Source: Hyphomicrobium_A sp963722495
GTDB lineage: Bacteria; Pseudomonadota; Alphaproteobacteria; Rhizobiales; Hyphomicrobiaceae
Direction of reading: 5' to 3'
Assembly (NCBI GenBank): GCA_963722495.1
Contig: CAVRND010000013.1
Location: 1 to 64,000, forward strand
Length of the DNA stretch: 64,000 nt
Shown here: positions 26,681 to 35,843 of the stretch, in pieces
How the letters are laid out: each line of letters starts with the position of its first letter
Position numbering within the stretch: the stretch's first letter is position 1
Notes under the pieces: model-generated
The model's input: only the letters and a program-made list of their open reading frames with translations
Told to the model about the DNA's origin: nothing
The model's database searches: none
Program-made: the position numbers and the translations under genes

Positions 26681-28463
26681 ATGCAGTACAATTGGATTCC
26701 CCTGGTCGGAGAGCTTCGGCACTATCGGAGGGAGTGGTTCTCGCACGACGTAACTGCGGGACTCTCGGTCACGGCCGTTCAGGTTCCCACAGCGATTGCC
26801 TATGCTCAATTGGCAGGCTTTCCGCCTGAGGTGGGCCTCTATTCGAGCATGCTCCCCGTGCTCGCCTATGCCTTCTTTGGCTCGTCGCGCCAGCTCATCG
26901 TCGGTCCAGATGCAGCCACCTGTATGTTGGTCGCGGCTATCCTTGCTCCGCTGGCGGCTAGCAACCTGGAAAGCTACGCTGCGCTCTCGGCAGCATTGGC
27001 ATTGATCAGCGGCGCGCTCATGCTCGTGGGCGGCGCGTCCGGCCTGGGGTTCATCGTCAACTTTTTCTCACATCCCATCCTCATCGGTTTCCTCAACGGC
27101 ATCGCACTCTCAATCATTGCCGGCCAGCTCGGCAAGTTCCTTGGCATCGCAATAGAGACGCGAGATTTCTTGCCGTCCTTGGTCGAACTTGCCGGGCTGC
27201 TCAAACAAGTTCATTGGCCGACCCTGGCCACGGGTGCGGCGACGCTCGCTGGCTTGATCGTGATAAGGCGCGTGGTCCCCAAGGCACCCGCTTCGCTTAT
27301 CGCGCTCGCGGCTGTTGCTGCTGCTGCCTACGCATTGGATGCGTCGTCTCACGGGGTCAAGTTGGTTGGGGAAGTTCCTTCGGGCCTGCCGTCGCTTGGC
27401 CTGCCTGAGGTGGGATATGCCGCCGCGCAGTCTCTCTCAATGGACGCCATCGGATTGGTGATCGTGAGTTTCACCAGCGGCATGTTGACGGCCCGCAGCT
27501 TTGCAGCGCGCGGCAGCTACGAAATCGATGCAAATCAGGAAATGAGAGCGCTAGGCATCGCAAATGCGATGTCGGGATTGTCGGGTGGGTTCGCCATCAC
27601 CGGCGCGGATTCGCGAACCGCGGTGAACAATTCTGTTGGGGGCAAAACACAGCTGGTCTCCATCGTTGCAGCAATGGCGACCGGCGCCGTTGCCGTGTTC
27701 CTCGTTGCTCCCCTCGGCCAACTTCCGCTTGCGGCGCTTGCGGCGGTACTACTCTACTCGGCTTGGGAGCTCCTGGACCTTCGCGCTTACCGGAACTTGC
27801 GCGCCTTAGATCCGTTTGAGTTCCGACTTGCACTCCTAACAACGTTCGGCGTTCTGACCGTTGGCGTCCTACCGGGCGTCGCCATCGCGAATTCTGCTCG
27901 CCATCCTCAACGTTCTGAGCCGAGTTTATCGACCCCAGGATGCAGTGCTGGGGCTTGTGCCGGGACTAGACGGCTACAACGACGTTGCTCTCGACCCGAA
28001 GTCAGAAACTGTTTCGGGTGTGGTTATCTATCGCTTCGAGGGCCCGCTCTTGTTCTTCAACGCAGACTATTTCAAATCCCGAGTGCGCGTACTGGTTGAC
28101 ACCGCAGGCTCCCCGGTGCGTGCGTTCGTTATGAGTGTTGAATCCATCACCCAAATGGATCTCACCGCCGTGCGGGCCGTGAGCGACATCCATGCGGAGC
28201 TTAAGTCCAAGGGGATCCGGCTGCTCATAGCGCGCCCCAAGCTTTATATGCGGAAGTATGGAGAGGTTCTCGGAGAGCGATTGGGCCGCGAGAACATTTT
28301 TCCATCAATCCGCGTCGCTGTGGATGCGATTGCGTCGCAAGACTCGCCTGAAGGATCGGACGCAGGCGCGGATGAACCAGCCGACCAGTCCTACCAGAAG
28401 TATTTCGAGCGGCAGCAGCAAGAAACGAAGGATGACTCTGGCCCGACCGGTTCCCGCTCTTAG
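26681..28463 (+). CDS. SulP-family anion transporter with STAS domain, frameshift near 27888
   Basis: About 594 residues after removing one base at 27881-27892. The Sulfate_transp signature lies near the start: SVTAVQVPTAIAYAQLAGFP (about residues 28-47), followed by about ten hydrophobic helices including GFIVNFFSHPILIGFLNGIA, MRALGIANAMSGLSGGFAIT and SRTAVNNSVGGKTQLVSIVA. The C-terminal STAS domain is in the second frame: YRFEGPLLFFNADYFKSRV and SITQMDLTAVRAVSDIHAEL. It would import sulfate, bicarbonate or another anion with Na+ or H+. Ends with a hydrophilic tail (QSYQKYFERQQQETKDD). It stands alone after a gene-free stretch, and codon choice looks less GC-rich than flanking genes, so horizontal acquisition is possible. 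Confidence 0.87.
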
Positions 28464-28535
28464 GAGTACGAGGAAACGAGCGATACCGAGAGACTCCGTA
28501 GCGAACCCACCACGTGGAGTGTGCGTCACAAGCTG

Positions 28536-30312
28536 TCAGGGCGAGAAAATATCCGAGATGATGTCGGCAAGGTTTTGAGATGTTGGGGTGGGCCTCTCCT
28601 GTCGGCTCGCAACGGGCGCGTCATCGTAGCGAGGCGTCTCGAAACGAACTTTCCGACCAAAAAGAGCGGCGCCGACGCGGCCGTCCAACCCATAGAAATC
28701 GCCGTACGTCTGCAGCTTGCCGTTGTCGTCGACGCGCGCCGTGAAATAGGTGATGTGCACCGGGATGTGCTTGTCGAGCGCGACCTCGCCGCCGCTGGCG
28801 AACATGCTTTGCACTTTCGCGGCCGACCAGCCCTTGTCCTCGGCGAGCAGCACTTCGGCCAGGCGACGCGGCTCATGCACGCGCATGCACCCATGGCTGA
28901 GCGCCCGGTACGACTTGCTAAATAGGTTCCGCTCCGGCGTGTCGTGCATGTAAACGTCGTGCACGTTGGGGAACATGAACTTCACGTCGCCCAGCACGTT
29001 TTTCGGCCCCGGCGGCTGCTGGAAGTTGTAGCGGCGAATGTCGACGTTGGCCCAATCGACCGAGTTGGCGTCGATCTGGCGGCCGCCCACAAAGGCACGC
29101 AAATCGTAGGCATCGAGCACGGCCTGTGCCGAGTAGCCGCCGCCAAAGATGGCGAAGAGTTCCGCCGCCGGAACTCTTGCGCAGCAGCGGCGCCAGCTCC
29201 TTGGTCTTGATGCCGTCGGGCACGCCCCAGCTCGGACGAAACACGATGGTCTTCATATCGGCGGAGAATCTCGGCGTTGGCCACGAGGGCTGACCGACGA
29301 TGATCTCGTCGGTATGGATCACCCTGTCGCCCTTGACGATGCGCGTGAGGAACTCCGGCACGTTGTCCCAAACGTAGAACTCACCGAGATCCGACGGCAC
29401 CCAGCGCCAGCGCTCCATATTGATAAGGATGCGATCGATCGTTGCATCGCCGCTCTCACCCTGAAGCGCCGACTGACCACCGATATCCGCGCGCGCGCTT
29501 TCGATATTGACGGCTGGATTCCAACTGTTGGCACGCTGCAGCTGAGGCACCGCGCTCCCCAGCTTTGCCCCGTAGGCGATCTCCCCTTCCTGGGCGTCCG
29601 CCCGCTGCTCGCCCCTGCCTCCCTTTGCCTTGGAGCCACGCAGCTTCAAGAGCAGCTGGCGCAGCCTCTCGAATTGCTCGTGCTTTGGGTGCAGTGCGCG
29701 CAAGTAGGCATCGGGCGCATCGGCGGCGGCAAGGCCGGCGAGAACCAGCGCGGGTGGATGAATGGGCGGCGTGTGGTCCAACGCCTTCGCCGCGCGCGAT
29801 GGATCACGGATGCGGCCACCGCGCGCGTAGCGTGCGTACTTGAGGACCGTGAGCGTGAGTTTGATCTCGGCCTCGGCGGCGGCCTCGGGCGACGTTTCTG
29901 CCGCGGTCGGTTGCGGGAGGGCGAAATCGCTGCTGCGCAGTCCCCAGTCGTCGGCTCTGCCGACCTCTGCAATGACAGCCCTCGCCTTATCCGAAAACCC
30001 GCTCTCGGTTACCCAGATCAGCGAGCCCGTCCGCTCGCCATAGAACACGGTCATTGCCGCCAGGTCGTCGGCATTGGCCCGCCCCCCGAACGTGGGCAGC
30101 ATCTTGCGCAGCGTGATGAGAGTTGGACTTGGCGGCGCCGCTTCTTGGGGAGGCGGGACAGATAGACCGCTTGTAACCAGGCCGGGGCTCCCGGTAGTGC
30201 CGTGCAGAATGAACCAAGCCCCGGCAAACAGTATGCTGACGGCCACCGCGGCCAGAAACCGATACGCGCGTTTTGAAAGCCCAGATCGCACAGTCCCCCC
30301 GGACCTCGGCAC
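28536..30312 (-). CDS. YcbB-type L,D-transpeptidase, frameshift near 29160
   Basis: About 591 residues if one base is removed near 29160. An N-terminal membrane anchor (RFLAAVAVSILFAGAWFILH) is followed by a YcbB-like scaffold domain (DDLAAMTVFYGERTGSLIWV), a peptidoglycan-interacting region (IDRILINMERWRWVPSDLGE, EFYVWDNVPEF) and the YkuD catalytic domain split over two frames. The nucleophile motif is SHGCMRV (Cys) with an upstream catalytic His in DVYMHDTPERNLF. It forms 3-3 cross-links in peptidoglycan in the periplasm. Start is GTG 30312. The stretch SSGGG-T-LFAIFGGGYSAQ is restored by deleting one base, so a sequencing indel is likely. Confidence 0.88.
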
Positions 30313-30389
30313 GACCTCGTGGTGCCGAGTTAAATGCGCTGCAGACGCAAACCAAGCAAATGTTCATGGTGCTGATGTGGCGGAGAAGA

Positions 30390-31002
30390 TCACGGCTGAC
30401 GGCGGAAAAGCAGCGACAGGTTGTTCGCCGGCATCGTCGCGATGGATGGTGGGCCAAAACCCGCAGAAGCGGCGAGATCGGCCACGGCTTCGAGGTCGCG
30501 CACGCCCCAGCCGGGATTGCGCCGGCGCAGATCCGCATCGAAGGCTTCGTTGCTCGGCGCCGTGTGCTGACCGCCGCGCTTATAGGGGCCGTAGAGGAAC
30601 AGCAGGCCGCCCGGCGGCAGCAGGTGCGATGCTCCGTTCACCAGGCCGGCGGCTGACGTCCACGGCGCGATGTGGATCATGTTGATGCAGACGACGACGT
30701 CGGCGTTGTCGATGGGCCAAGCTTCGGAGGCGGCGTCGAGCGCCAGCACCGGACGAATGTTCGTCAATCCCGACGCCGCCGCTCCATGCGTCGATGCTGG
30801 CACGCGCCTGCGCATCGGGATCGCTCGGCTGAAAGACGATGCTCGGGCCGGCCGCGCGCGCAAAGTGAACGGCGTGCTCACCCGATCCGCTCGCCACCTC
30901 GAGCACGAGCCCCGTCTGCGGCAGCTGCGGGCCGAGCACCGCCCAAATGGGATCGCGATTGCGCGCCGCCGACGGCGCATGCTGGCGAGCGTCCGGCTTC
31001 AT
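30390..31002 (-). CDS. DUF938 methyltransferase-like protein, frameshift near 30778
   Basis: The first frame carries the start MKPDARQHAPSAARNRDPIW and motif I VLEVASGSGEHAVHFA, with FQPSDPD. The second carries GLTNIRPVLALDAASEAWPI, DVVVCINMIHIAPW, GLLFLYGPYKRGGQHTAPSN and ALRRRNPGWGVRDLEAV-like text. These are the hallmarks of the DUF938 (YbiN-unrelated) SAM-dependent methyltransferase-fold family, about 205 residues. Function unproven. One base too many or too few near 30778 separates the halves. Confidence 0.82.
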
Positions 31003-31198
31003 GCTTCAGTGTCCCAAGCCACTTACGCGATTCAAAAAGATAAGGGTTATGCCGAAACGGCTATTGCTGCGTCCAGGGGCGTTGCGAGCCGCCGTGTTGA
31101 ATGTGTCCCATAGCCGTCGCAAGTTGAACGGCGGCTGCCAAACGTGTGCCCAATTTCGCCGGTTGGGTCGAGGCGCAAACGACAATTGGAGGACAGGC

Positions 31199-31498
31199 AT
31201 GGCACACCTCACCGAGGACCCGGCTGCATTGACGCGCAAGCTCAGGGCGATCCGCACGGGCGCCGCCGAGATCAGCCAGCTGCTTGCGACCGGCATACTG
31301 ACGGACGACGACTGGGATCGTGCGGCGTCGATACTCGCCAGCTGCCGCCAGGAGCGCAAGGCGCTGAACGACGACTTGCGTCAGGCCGCCCTAGATCCCG
31401 AGCTTCTGCTTCAGATCTCGTTGACGGCGGCGAGGGAGCCTGCGGCGTGCGTCGCCTGGCCGAGACCTATGGTGTGCGTCACCGATTATGCGCGTTGA
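31199..31498 (+). CDS. Hypothetical 99-residue helical protein
   Basis: The ATG at 31199 follows GGAGGACAGGC, a strong ribosome site. The sequence is mostly helical: DPAALTRKLRAIRTGAAEIS, LLATGILTDDDWDRAASILA, SCRQERKALNDDLRQAALDP. No domain, signal or membrane segment is recognised. The last 13 bp overlap the 3' end of the convergent oxidoreductase gene, so the C-terminus (CVTDYAR) might be altered by a nearby indel. Confidence 0.55.
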   Translation: MAHLTEDPAALTRKLRAIRTGAAEISQLLATGILTDDDWDRAASILASCRQERKALNDDLRQAALDPELLLQISLTAAREPAACVAWPRPMVCVTDYAR

Positions 31499-32415
31499 GC
31501 CATCGCCGGCTTTGCAGCGGCCGGTTGCTCTTCGCCAAAGATGAGCGAGCGATGCAGGCCAACGCCCGCCATGGCACCGTCGGCGACGGCCAAGGCAACC
31601 GAGCTCATGGCGCGCGCCGCGTCCCCGCAGGCATAGACTCCCGGCGTGGTCGTTTCCTTGAAGGCGTCGGTCTTGATGAACGGTCCGAGTGGACCGTCCT
31701 CCATCGCGCAACCAAGTTGCTCGGCGAGATCGCCTGAAGGGCACGTGCGCGTGGCCGTGAACAACCCGTTTAGAAAAAGCGAGCGGCCGTCGCGCAGCTC
31801 AACGCTCAGTTCCGGACCCGTGAGCCGCGCGATCGGCTCGCGCTCAATGCGCACGTTGCGCTTGTCCAGTTGTGCGAGCTGCGCGTCGTCAGGCGCGAAC
31901 GCACCGTTGAGAAAGAATGTCGTTGGCCCCCAATCCGGCACCATCAGCGCCTGATGCAGCGACAGCGGCGAAACGGCGAGGACGCCGACCGCGCCTTGGT
32001 CAAGCTCGTATCCATGGCAATAGGGGCAATGGAACACGCTCGTTCCCCACCGCTCGGCAAGTCCGGGGACATCGGGAAGCTCATCGACAACGCCCAGGGC
32101 AAGGATCAGCCGCTGCGCGCTGAACGCTTCACCATTGGCCGTGACGACGGAAAACCCGCTGACCGCGGGCATTGCCTTCTCGACCAAGCTGTCGATGCGC
32201 TGCACGCTTGGGTAGCCAGAGAGCTGCGCGCGGGCGTCGGCCACGATGTCGCCCGGTGGCCGGCCGTCTTGGGTAAGGAAGCCGTGCGCGGCTGCGGCGA
32301 AGCGATTGCGCCGCTGGCCGCCGTCGATCACCAGAACTTTGCGGCGCGCGCGGGCAAGTTGCAGCGCTGCGGAAAGTCCGGCGTAGCTGCCGCCGATGAT
32401 GATCGCATCAAGCAT
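31486..32415 (-). CDS. Thioredoxin-reductase-like NAD(P)/FAD oxidoreductase
   Basis: A 309-residue flavoenzyme. FAD loop IIIGGSYAGLSAALQLARAR, a redox-active CPYC in VFHCPYCHGYELDQG, the second nucleotide region (GAVGVLAVSPLS; its GxGxxG is poorly kept), and the C-terminal FAD motif TTTPGVYACGDAARAMSSVA. This is the group of TrxB-like proteins often paired with Rrf2 regulators; the electron acceptor is not known. The start ATG 32415 overlaps the end of the rrf2 gene by 8 bp, indicating translational coupling; an upstream ATG at 32457 is possible. The degenerate NADPH site suggests it may not use NADPH like classical TrxB. Confidence 0.88.
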   Translation of the reverse strand: MLDAIIIGGSYAGLSAALQLARARRKVLVIDGGQRRNRFAAAAHGFLTQDGRPPGDIVADARAQLSGYPSVQRIDSLVEKAMPAVSGFSVVTANGEAFSAQRLILALGVVDELPDVPGLAERWGTSVFHCPYCHGYELDQGAVGVLAVSPLSLHQALMVPDWGPTTFFLNGAFAPDDAQLAQLDKRNVRIEREPIARLTGPELSVELRDGRSLFLNGLFTATRTCPSGDLAEQLGCAMEDGPLGPFIKTDAFKETTTPGVYACGDAARAMSSVALAVADGAMAGVGLHRSLIFGEEQPAAAKPAMAQRA

Positions 32416-32869
32416 GCTTTTGTCGCCTTTGCTTTCGAGAGTGTTTGTTGCTGGCATGCGAGCGGAAGTCCTCTGCCAGCTGGGCGAGGGTGACAGTTGC
32501 GAGGCGGTCGATCAGGAAGCGCTCGGCTTCCTCGAAGGCAGGAGTCAGTGCCCGGTTTACGGCCCGCTCGACGAGACAGGCCGGGTGCTCCAGGTGAATG
32601 CCGATGGCGAGCACCGTTGGCGCTCCGAGCGCGTCGTAGATGTCCTTGAGCGTAATCTGCGAGAGATCGCAGGCGAGTGTCCACCCGCCGCCGTGCCCCT
32701 TGACCGACTGGACAAGGCCCGCCTCGCGCAGCCCGGCCATGGTGCGGCGGACGACGACGGCATTTGTATGCATGCAGACCGCGAGTTCGGCCGAGGTCAT
32801 CGGCTTGCCCTGCGCCGCCATATGCAGAAGGCCATGCAGCATGGCCGACAATCGGCTGTCACGTCTCAT
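32408..32869 (-). CDS. Rrf2-family transcriptional regulator
   Basis: A 153-residue winged-helix protein starting RRDSRLSAMLHGLLHMAAQG. The recognition helix region is SAELAVCMHTNAVVVRRTMA and the wing is SVKGHGGGWTLACDLSQITL. The Fe-S ligand cysteines of IscR/NsrR are not conserved: only CDLS and a single C in HPACLVERAVN are present, so cluster binding is uncertain. It is cotranscribed with the CPYC flavoprotein, which it probably controls in response to redox or nitrosative signals. This role is inferred from the pairing. Confidence 0.88.
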   Translation of the reverse strand: MRRDSRLSAMLHGLLHMAAQGKPMTSAELAVCMHTNAVVVRRTMAGLREAGLVQSVKGHGGGWTLACDLSQITLKDIYDALGAPTVLAIGIHLEHPACLVERAVNRALTPAFEEAERFLIDRLATVTLAQLAEDFRSHASNKHSRKQRRQKHA

Positions 32870-32932
32870 GTAACTTCATATGCTACATAACGGGCGGCAA
32901 CGCAAGGCGACGGCAAAACCGGCAGCCTCGGC

Positions 32933-34420
32933 TCAGATGCCGAGCTTCGCTTTGAGGATCTCGTTGACCGCCGCGGGGTTGGCCTTGCCGCCAGTGCCCT
33001 TCATCACCTGGCCGACGAACCAGCCGAGCATGGTCGGCTTGGCCTTCACCTGCTCCACCTTGTCGGGGTTGGCGGCTATGATCTCGTCGATGGCCTTCTC
33101 GATGGCGCCCGCATCAGTGACCTGCTTCAGGCCGCGCGTCTCGACGATCTCAGCCGGATCGCCGCCCTCGGACCACACGATCTCGAACAGGTCCTTGGCG
33201 ATCTTGCCCGAGATGGTGCCGGACGAAATGAGGTCGACGATGGCGCCGAGCTGGGGCGCCGAGACGGGCGAAGCCGTGATCGACTTGCCTTCCTTGTTGA
33301 GGCGGCCGAACAGCTCGTTGTTGACCCAGTTGGCGGCGACCTTGCCATCGCGCCCGCGCGCCACGTTCTCGAAGTAGTCGGCCGACTCGCGCTCGGCGAC
33401 GAGCACGTTGGCGTCGTAGTCCGACAGCCCGAAGTCCTGCATGAAGCGGTGCTTCTTGGCGTCGGGCAGCTCCGGCAGGCCCGCCTCCAGCTCGCCGACG
33501 TATTCCATCGTCAGCTCGAGCGGCAGCAGGTCGGGATCGGGGAAATAGCGGTAGTCGTGCGCCTCTTCCTTGGAGCGCATGGAGCGCGTCTCGCCCTTGC
33601 CGGGGTCGAACAGGCGCGTCTCCTGGTCGATCTTGCCGCCGGCTTCGAGGATGTCGATCTGGCGCCGCGCCTCGACCTCGATCGACTGGCCGATGAAGCG
33701 GATGGAGTTGACGTTCTTGATCTCGCAGCGCGTGCCGAGCTTGGCGCCGGGCTTGCGCACCGAGACGTTGACGTCGGCGCGCAGGTTGCCCTTCTCCATG
33801 TCGCCGTCGGAGGTGCCGAGGTAGCGCAGGATGGTGCGCAGCTTGGTCACGTAGGCCTGCGCCTGCTTGGACGAGCGCATGTCGGGACGCGACACGATCT
33901 CCATCAGCGCCACGCCGGAGCGGTTGAGATCGACGTAGGAATAGTCGGGGTGCTGGTCGTGGATCGACTTGCCGGCGTCCTGCTCCAGATGCAGGCGCTC
34001 GATGCCGACCTTCATCGTCTCGCCGTCGACGTCGATCTCGACCTCGCCCTCGCCGACGATCGGCTGCTTGTACTGGCTGATCTGATAGCCCTGCGGCAGA
34101 TCCGGGTAGAAGTAGTTCTTGCGGTCGAACACGCTTCTGAGGTTGATCGCCGCCTTGAGGCCGAGGCCCGTGCGCACCGCCTGCGCGATGCATTCGGCGT
34201 TGATCACCGGCAGCATGCCGGGCATCGCCGCGTCGACGAGCGAGACATGGCTGTTGGGCTCGGCGCCGAACTCGGTGGCGGCGCCGGAAAACAGCTTCGA
34301 CTTGGAGGCGACCTGCGCGTGCACCTCGAGGCCGACGATGACCTCCCACTCGCCCGTGGCGCCGTCGATCAAGTTCTTAGCCCTGGTGGCCTTGCCGGTG
34401 TGCTGGGCGGTGTCCTGCAT
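32933..34420 (-). CDS. gatB: Asp-tRNA(Asn)/Glu-tRNA(Gln) amidotransferase subunit B
   Basis: A 495-residue tRNA-binding and kinase-like subunit that activates mischarged Glu-tRNA(Gln) or Asp-tRNA(Asn) before amidation. GatB signatures: WEVIVGLEVHAQVASKSKLF, RKNYFYPDLPQGYQISQYKQ, LHLEQDAGKS, DYSYVDLNRSGVALMEIVS and RCEIKNVNSIRFIGQSIEVE; the C-terminal YqeY/helical tail ends NEILKAKLGI. Length is normal. It shares a strand with gatC and gatA but is separated from them by chorismate mutase, a small membrane protein and bactofilin genes. Confidence 0.97.
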   Translation of the reverse strand: MQDTAQHTGKATRAKNLIDGATGEWEVIVGLEVHAQVASKSKLFSGAATEFGAEPNSHVSLVDAAMPGMLPVINAECIAQAVRTGLGLKAAINLRSVFDRKNYFYPDLPQGYQISQYKQPIVGEGEVEIDVDGETMKVGIERLHLEQDAGKSIHDQHPDYSYVDLNRSGVALMEIVSRPDMRSSKQAQAYVTKLRTILRYLGTSDGDMEKGNLRADVNVSVRKPGAKLGTRCEIKNVNSIRFIGQSIEVEARRQIDILEAGGKIDQETRLFDPGKGETRSMRSKEEAHDYRYFPDPDLLPLELTMEYVGELEAGLPELPDAKKHRFMQDFGLSDYDANVLVAERESADYFENVARGRDGKVAANWVNNELFGRLNKEGKSITASPVSAPQLGAIVDLISSGTISGKIAKDLFEIVWSEGGDPAEIVETRGLKQVTDAGAIEKAIDEIIAANPDKVEQVKAKPTMLGWFVGQVMKGTGGKANPAAVNEILKAKLGI

Positions 34421-34483
34421 GGGAGGTGCTCCTTCGCGCCGCCCTCGTTATCGCAGGGCGGCGCTTGGGGCAAGCCGTGCGGC

Positions 34484-34888
34484 CTATACGTATTCACCAG
34501 GCGCCGGTTCATCCTCGAAGGGCAGCGGCGCAATCTTCAGCGGGTCGCTGTGGCGGCGGGACTGCCCCTCGAAATAGCAGCCTTCCTCCAGCACCAGCTT
34601 ATGATGATAGATCTGGCCTTCGACGTTGCAGCCGGCGCCCAGCACCAGCTCGCGGGCGTAGATGGCGCCGCTAAATTCGCCCAGCACCACGACCGTGTCG
34701 GCGACGATGAGGCCTTCGACCTCACCGCGCTCGGTGATCTGCAGCTTCGAGCAGCGGACCTCCCCGTCGATCGTTCCCTCGATCAGCACCGGGCCGTCCA
34801 GCGACAGGGCACCGATGATAGTCACGCCTCGATTGATCACGAGCGCGGCCTTACCCGGCCGCGCCTGTGGCACGTTCAACTCCGTCAT
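34484..34888 (-). CDS. Bactofilin (polymer-forming cytoskeletal protein)
   Basis: A 134-residue DUF583 beta-helix protein: VINRGVTIIGALSLDGPVLI, EGTIDGEVRCSKLQITERGE, GLIVADTVVVLGEFSGAIYA and ELVLGAGCNVEGQIYHHKLV form regular parallel-beta rungs, with a short acidic C-terminal tail. Bactofilins self-assemble without nucleotide and place peptidoglycan enzymes or stalk/bud machinery. It lies between gatB and a small membrane protein on the same strand. No gene for an M23 peptidase, the usual partner, is adjacent. Confidence 0.9.
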   Translation of the reverse strand: MTELNVPQARPGKAALVINRGVTIIGALSLDGPVLIEGTIDGEVRCSKLQITERGEVEGLIVADTVVVLGEFSGAIYARELVLGAGCNVEGQIYHHKLVLEEGCYFEGQSRRHSDPLKIAPLPFEDEPAPGEYV

Positions 34889-34987
34889 TACGCAAAACCC
34901 CCGGACGACGTTTTGAACCTCGTCCCCGCGTCAGAGCGAATGCCGGAAAGAAGTGGCCCTTTTCGGGCAGCGGCCTGCGATCGCGCG

Positions 34988-35281
34988 TCAGCCTCGTCGC
35001 AGGGGCGACAGCCAGTAGCCGATACCGGCCCACACGAGCCCGAAGAGGAACTGCATCAGGACGACCGCAGCTTCGCCGCCCAAGGCATGCACCGGCATCA
35101 GGCCGACGGCGGCGACGAGCCAGTACAGGAGGTAGCCGGCCAGCGAGGCGGCGAAGGCGGCGACGATGATCTTCTGCCACTGATCGGCGCGGCGGCCCAT
35201 CATGAAGGCGATGATGATGACCACCGGATTGAAGAGCGCGATCTTGACCAGCGTGGCGGGATCGAAGGGAACGATTTCCAT
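34988..35281 (-). CDS. Small three-helix membrane protein
   Basis: A 97-residue protein with three hydrophobic segments: LFNPVVIIIAFMMG, IIVAAFAASLAGYLLYWLVA and VVLMQFLFGLVWAGIGYWLS, ending PLRRG. The ATG at 35281 is chosen because the sequence before it is repeat DNA. Conserved proteins of this kind are found near gatA/gatB in related bacteria, but no function is assigned. Inner membrane. Confidence 0.7.
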   Translation of the reverse strand: MEIVPFDPATLVKIALFNPVVIIIAFMMGRRADQWQKIIVAAFAASLAGYLLYWLVAAVGLMPVHALGGEAAVVLMQFLFGLVWAGIGYWLSPLRRG

Positions 35282-35322
35282 TCTCAAATGCCCCAAAGTG
35301 CCGGTGCGGAGCAAACAAACCA

Positions 35323-35428
35323 ACTCTCCCTCCCCCTTGACGGGGGAGGGGCGGGGAGGGGGTGGTGCAATGCCCTCGAAGTCGTGGACACCCCCCACCC
35401 TAACCCTCCCCCACAAGGGGGGAGGGAA
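35323..35428. repeat. Paired GC-rich palindromes (REP-like)
   Basis: Two stem-loops made of CCCTCCCCC/GGGGGAGGG (35328-35350 and 35404-35426) face each other around a short spacer, so the whole forms a larger inverted repeat. Such intergenic palindrome pairs are frequent in Hyphomicrobiales. It lies between the chorismate mutase gene and the small membrane protein gene, where it may attenuate or end transcription. No T-run follows. Confidence 0.75.
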
Positions 35429-35513
35429 CCAAAACTGAGAGCCCCGCACGAGTTGCTGCCCGTCATCAACCTTGAGCAATCTTCAGCGTCACTGATGATC
35501 GTGCGCACGTCGC

Positions 35514-35843
35514 TCAAGCTCCCTTGTCGCCGCTGCCTTCGAGCGAGCGCCGCAGCTTTTCTTCCTCGTATTGCACGAACCAGCCGATCATCTGCCGCCA
35601 CAGCGCCTCGGTCAGCTCCGGCGGCAGGCCCTTCTCGGTGGCCCGCACCTTCACCTTGTCGATCACCTGCTGGATGCGCCAGGGAACGTGCGCATCGCCA
35701 GGGTTGGTCTTCAGCTGCCAGGCGCGGTCGACGTAGCCGAAGCGCTCGGCGATGAGGTCGACCAGCGAGGCGTCGATGCGGTCGATCTCGGCGCGCACCT
35801 GAGCCATGTCGGCGCATTCCCACGGGCGTTTTGGATCGCTCAT
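35514..35843 (-). CDS. Chorismate mutase, AroQ type
   Basis: A 109-residue all-helical protein of the type II chorismate mutase fold, converting chorismate to prephenate for Phe/Tyr synthesis. AMPylated-length helix 1 has VRAEIDRIDASLVDLIAERF, then VDRAWQLKT, VPWRIQQVIDKVKVRATEKG and EALWRQMIGWFVQYEEEKL. The expected active-site Arg on helix 1 is not obvious, and Lys and Gln positions are approximate. Its start overlaps the gatA stop by 4 bp (ATGA), so it is translationally coupled to gatA. Confidence 0.82.
   Translation of the reverse strand: MSDPKRPWECADMAQVRAEIDRIDASLVDLIAERFGYVDRAWQLKTNPGDAHVPWRIQQVIDKVKVRATEKGLPPELTEALWRQMIGWFVQYEEEKLRRSLEGSGDKGA

Noticed and set aside
26223..26809. Overlapping open frames on both strands before the SulP gene
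   Set aside because: No family resemblance, no ribosome site, and both extend into the SulP start.
33449..35755. 768-residue open frame on the plus strand
   Set aside because: It is the reverse-complement shadow of gatB and bactofilin, with Arg/Ala/Asp-rich text and no domain. It also runs through the palindromic repeat.
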